Source of the DNA: Oscillospiraceae bacterium | GTDB lineage: Bacteria; Bacillota; Clostridia; UMGS1883 | Direction: 5' to 3' | DNA length: 6,431 bases | Assembly: GCA_022508735.1 (NCBI GenBank) | Contig: JAFLUQ010000126.1 | Span: 1 to 6,431 of the forward strand | Shown here: positions 5,599 to 6,431 of the stretch, piece by piece | How the letters are laid out: every line of letters begins with the position of its first letter | How positions within the stretch are numbered: the stretch's first letter is position 1 | The notes under the pieces: model-generated | Database searches by the model: none | Told to the model about the DNA's origin: nothing | Seen by the model: only the letters and a program-made list of their open reading frames with translations | Program-made: the position numbers and the translations under genes

Positions 5599-6431
5599 AT
5601 GCCTCCAGAAAACAACTATCCCGCCCTGCGCGGCTTTGACCGGCCGGACGAGAAAATTACAGAATTTATACAAAATATGGGGGTGGCTTTGGACACGGTT
5701 ATCGCCGCTGTCAGGAGCGACCTTAAAGCCGACGGCAGCTATGGCGACGTCTGGCTTTTTGCCTGTACCGACCGTTTTTTGGTGGCCGATCAAAGTGACG
5801 GCTATTTCGCCTCCTACAAGTTCAGCGAGTGGGAGATACGGCTTGAAAACTACCTGACCACCGGTGTGCTGCTGGCAGTTGGAAACGGCCGTGAGGTAGT
5901 AGCCGCGTCCTTCACCGGCTCCTGCGGCGGAGCGGCGGGCAATATATGCCGTATAGCCGAAAGACTGCGCTCCGGCAAGGAGCTGACCGACGATGATTTC
6001 AACCGCGGTGCTGAGGACCGTGTTTGCCCAAAGTGCGGAACGCCCTATCAGAAGGGGCGCAAGACCTGCCCCAAGTGCCAGAGCAAGCGCAAGCTCTTTA
6101 TGCGTGTTCTTGGCTATATGCCCCGCTACTGGAAGGAATTGTCGTTAGTTATGGGGCTTATCCTTTTAAGCAGTGCAATTGGCCTGTTAAGGCCATATCT
6201 CAACGGTAACACCCTCTACGACCAGGTGCTGACCGAAGGCGGAAAGTATTATGGCAGAATCGTTCCCTTCGTGTTAATGATGATACTTCTCGAGATCACC
6301 ACACTGGCCGTCAATATAATTCAGGGACGTGTGGGTGCGAAGGTCTCGGGAAAGATAGTATACGATATCAAGAGCGAGGTCTTTGACGCAATGCAGCGCC
6401 TCAGCATGAGCTTTTTCAACTCCAAGCACAC
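5599..6431 (+). CDS. ABC exporter with N-terminal PH-like and zinc-ribbon region (3' end outside the window)
   Basis: 277 codons are visible and the frame stays open to the window edge. Residues about 45-125 alternate short strands (DVWLFACTDRFLVAD, YKFSEWEIR, VLLAVGNG, EVVAASFTG) and end in a helix (NICRIAERLRSG); this pattern resembles a bacterial PH-like domain, an inference from shape only. A zinc ribbon follows: C143-x2-C146-x10-C157-x2-C160. Two hydrophobic segments (about 181-199 and 221-240) then begin a type I ABC exporter membrane domain. The region VSGKIVYDIKSEVFDAMQRL plus MSFFNSKH is the characteristic intracellular helix sequence before TM3, normally continuing TGxLxxR. The ATPase domain would lie beyond the window. 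The start has AAGGAG at 5586-5591 with 7-nt spacing. Exporters of this type often work as heterodimers encoded side by side; the substrate is unknown. Transcription is from its own promoter through a structured leader. Confidence 0.85.
   Translation, partial: MPPENNYPALRGFDRPDEKITEFIQNMGVALDTVIAAVRSDLKADGSYGDVWLFACTDRFLVADQSDGYFASYKFSEWEIRLENYLTTGVLLAVGNGREVVAASFTGSCGGAAGNICRIAERLRSGKELTDDDFNRGAEDRVCPKCGTPYQKGRKTCPKCQSKRKLFMRVLGYMPRYWKELSLVMGLILLSSAIGLLRPYLNGNTLYDQVLTEGGKYYGRIVPFVLMMILLEITTLAVNIIQGRVGAKVSGKIVYDIKSEVFDAMQRLSMSFFNSKH

Noticed and set aside
5591..5857. Plus-strand 88-codon frame overlapping the exporter start
   Set aside because: It is the wrong frame of the exporter gene; the frame from 5599 has the ribosome binding site, the zinc ribbon and the membrane segments.

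Overview
The window looks like chromosomal core sequence from an anaerobic, probably spore-forming Firmicute of class Clostridia. The evidence is a SigH (Spo0H)-type sigma factor, a bacterial RqcH/FbpA, strong AGGAG-type ribosome binding sites, AT-rich intergenic promoters of SigA type, and moderately GC-rich coding sequence. The genus cannot be fixed from this sequence. No prophage, insertion sequence, CRISPR array or rRNA was seen.

Left part (1-861, minus strand): from right to left there is sigH, then a tRNA-Gly with anticodon CCC only 16 nt behind the sigH stop, then a short GC-rich hairpin region, then the first 24 codons of a small zinc-ribbon protein that runs off the window. A near-consensus promoter (TTGACA, 18 nt, TATAGT) drives sigH and very likely the tRNA with it. 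Middle (862-1017): a compact divergent control region with back-to-back promoters for sigH and rqcH.

Centre (1018-5440, plus strand): three genes joined by 4-nt stop/start overlaps, so almost certainly one translationally coupled operon. rqcH rescues stalled 50S-nascent chain complexes by alanine tailing, dxs performs the first step of the MEP isoprenoid pathway, and tlyA is an rRNA 2'-O-methyltransferase. dxs-tlyA neighbourhood is common in Firmicutes. Here rqcH sits in front of it, and the nadK-argR-recN genes often found behind tlyA do not follow.

Right part (5441-6431, plus strand): a dense 158-bp control region with its own promoter, three 16-bp-spaced GCTAAA repeats overlapping that promoter, and a long leader stem-loop with a T-tract. 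It is followed by the 5' part of an ABC exporter whose transmembrane domain is preceded by about 165 residues of cytosolic sequence that looks like a PH-like fold plus a CxxC-CxxC zinc ribbon. This promoter, leader and unusual fusion gene are the least explained part of the window; the rest is well-known housekeeping content.
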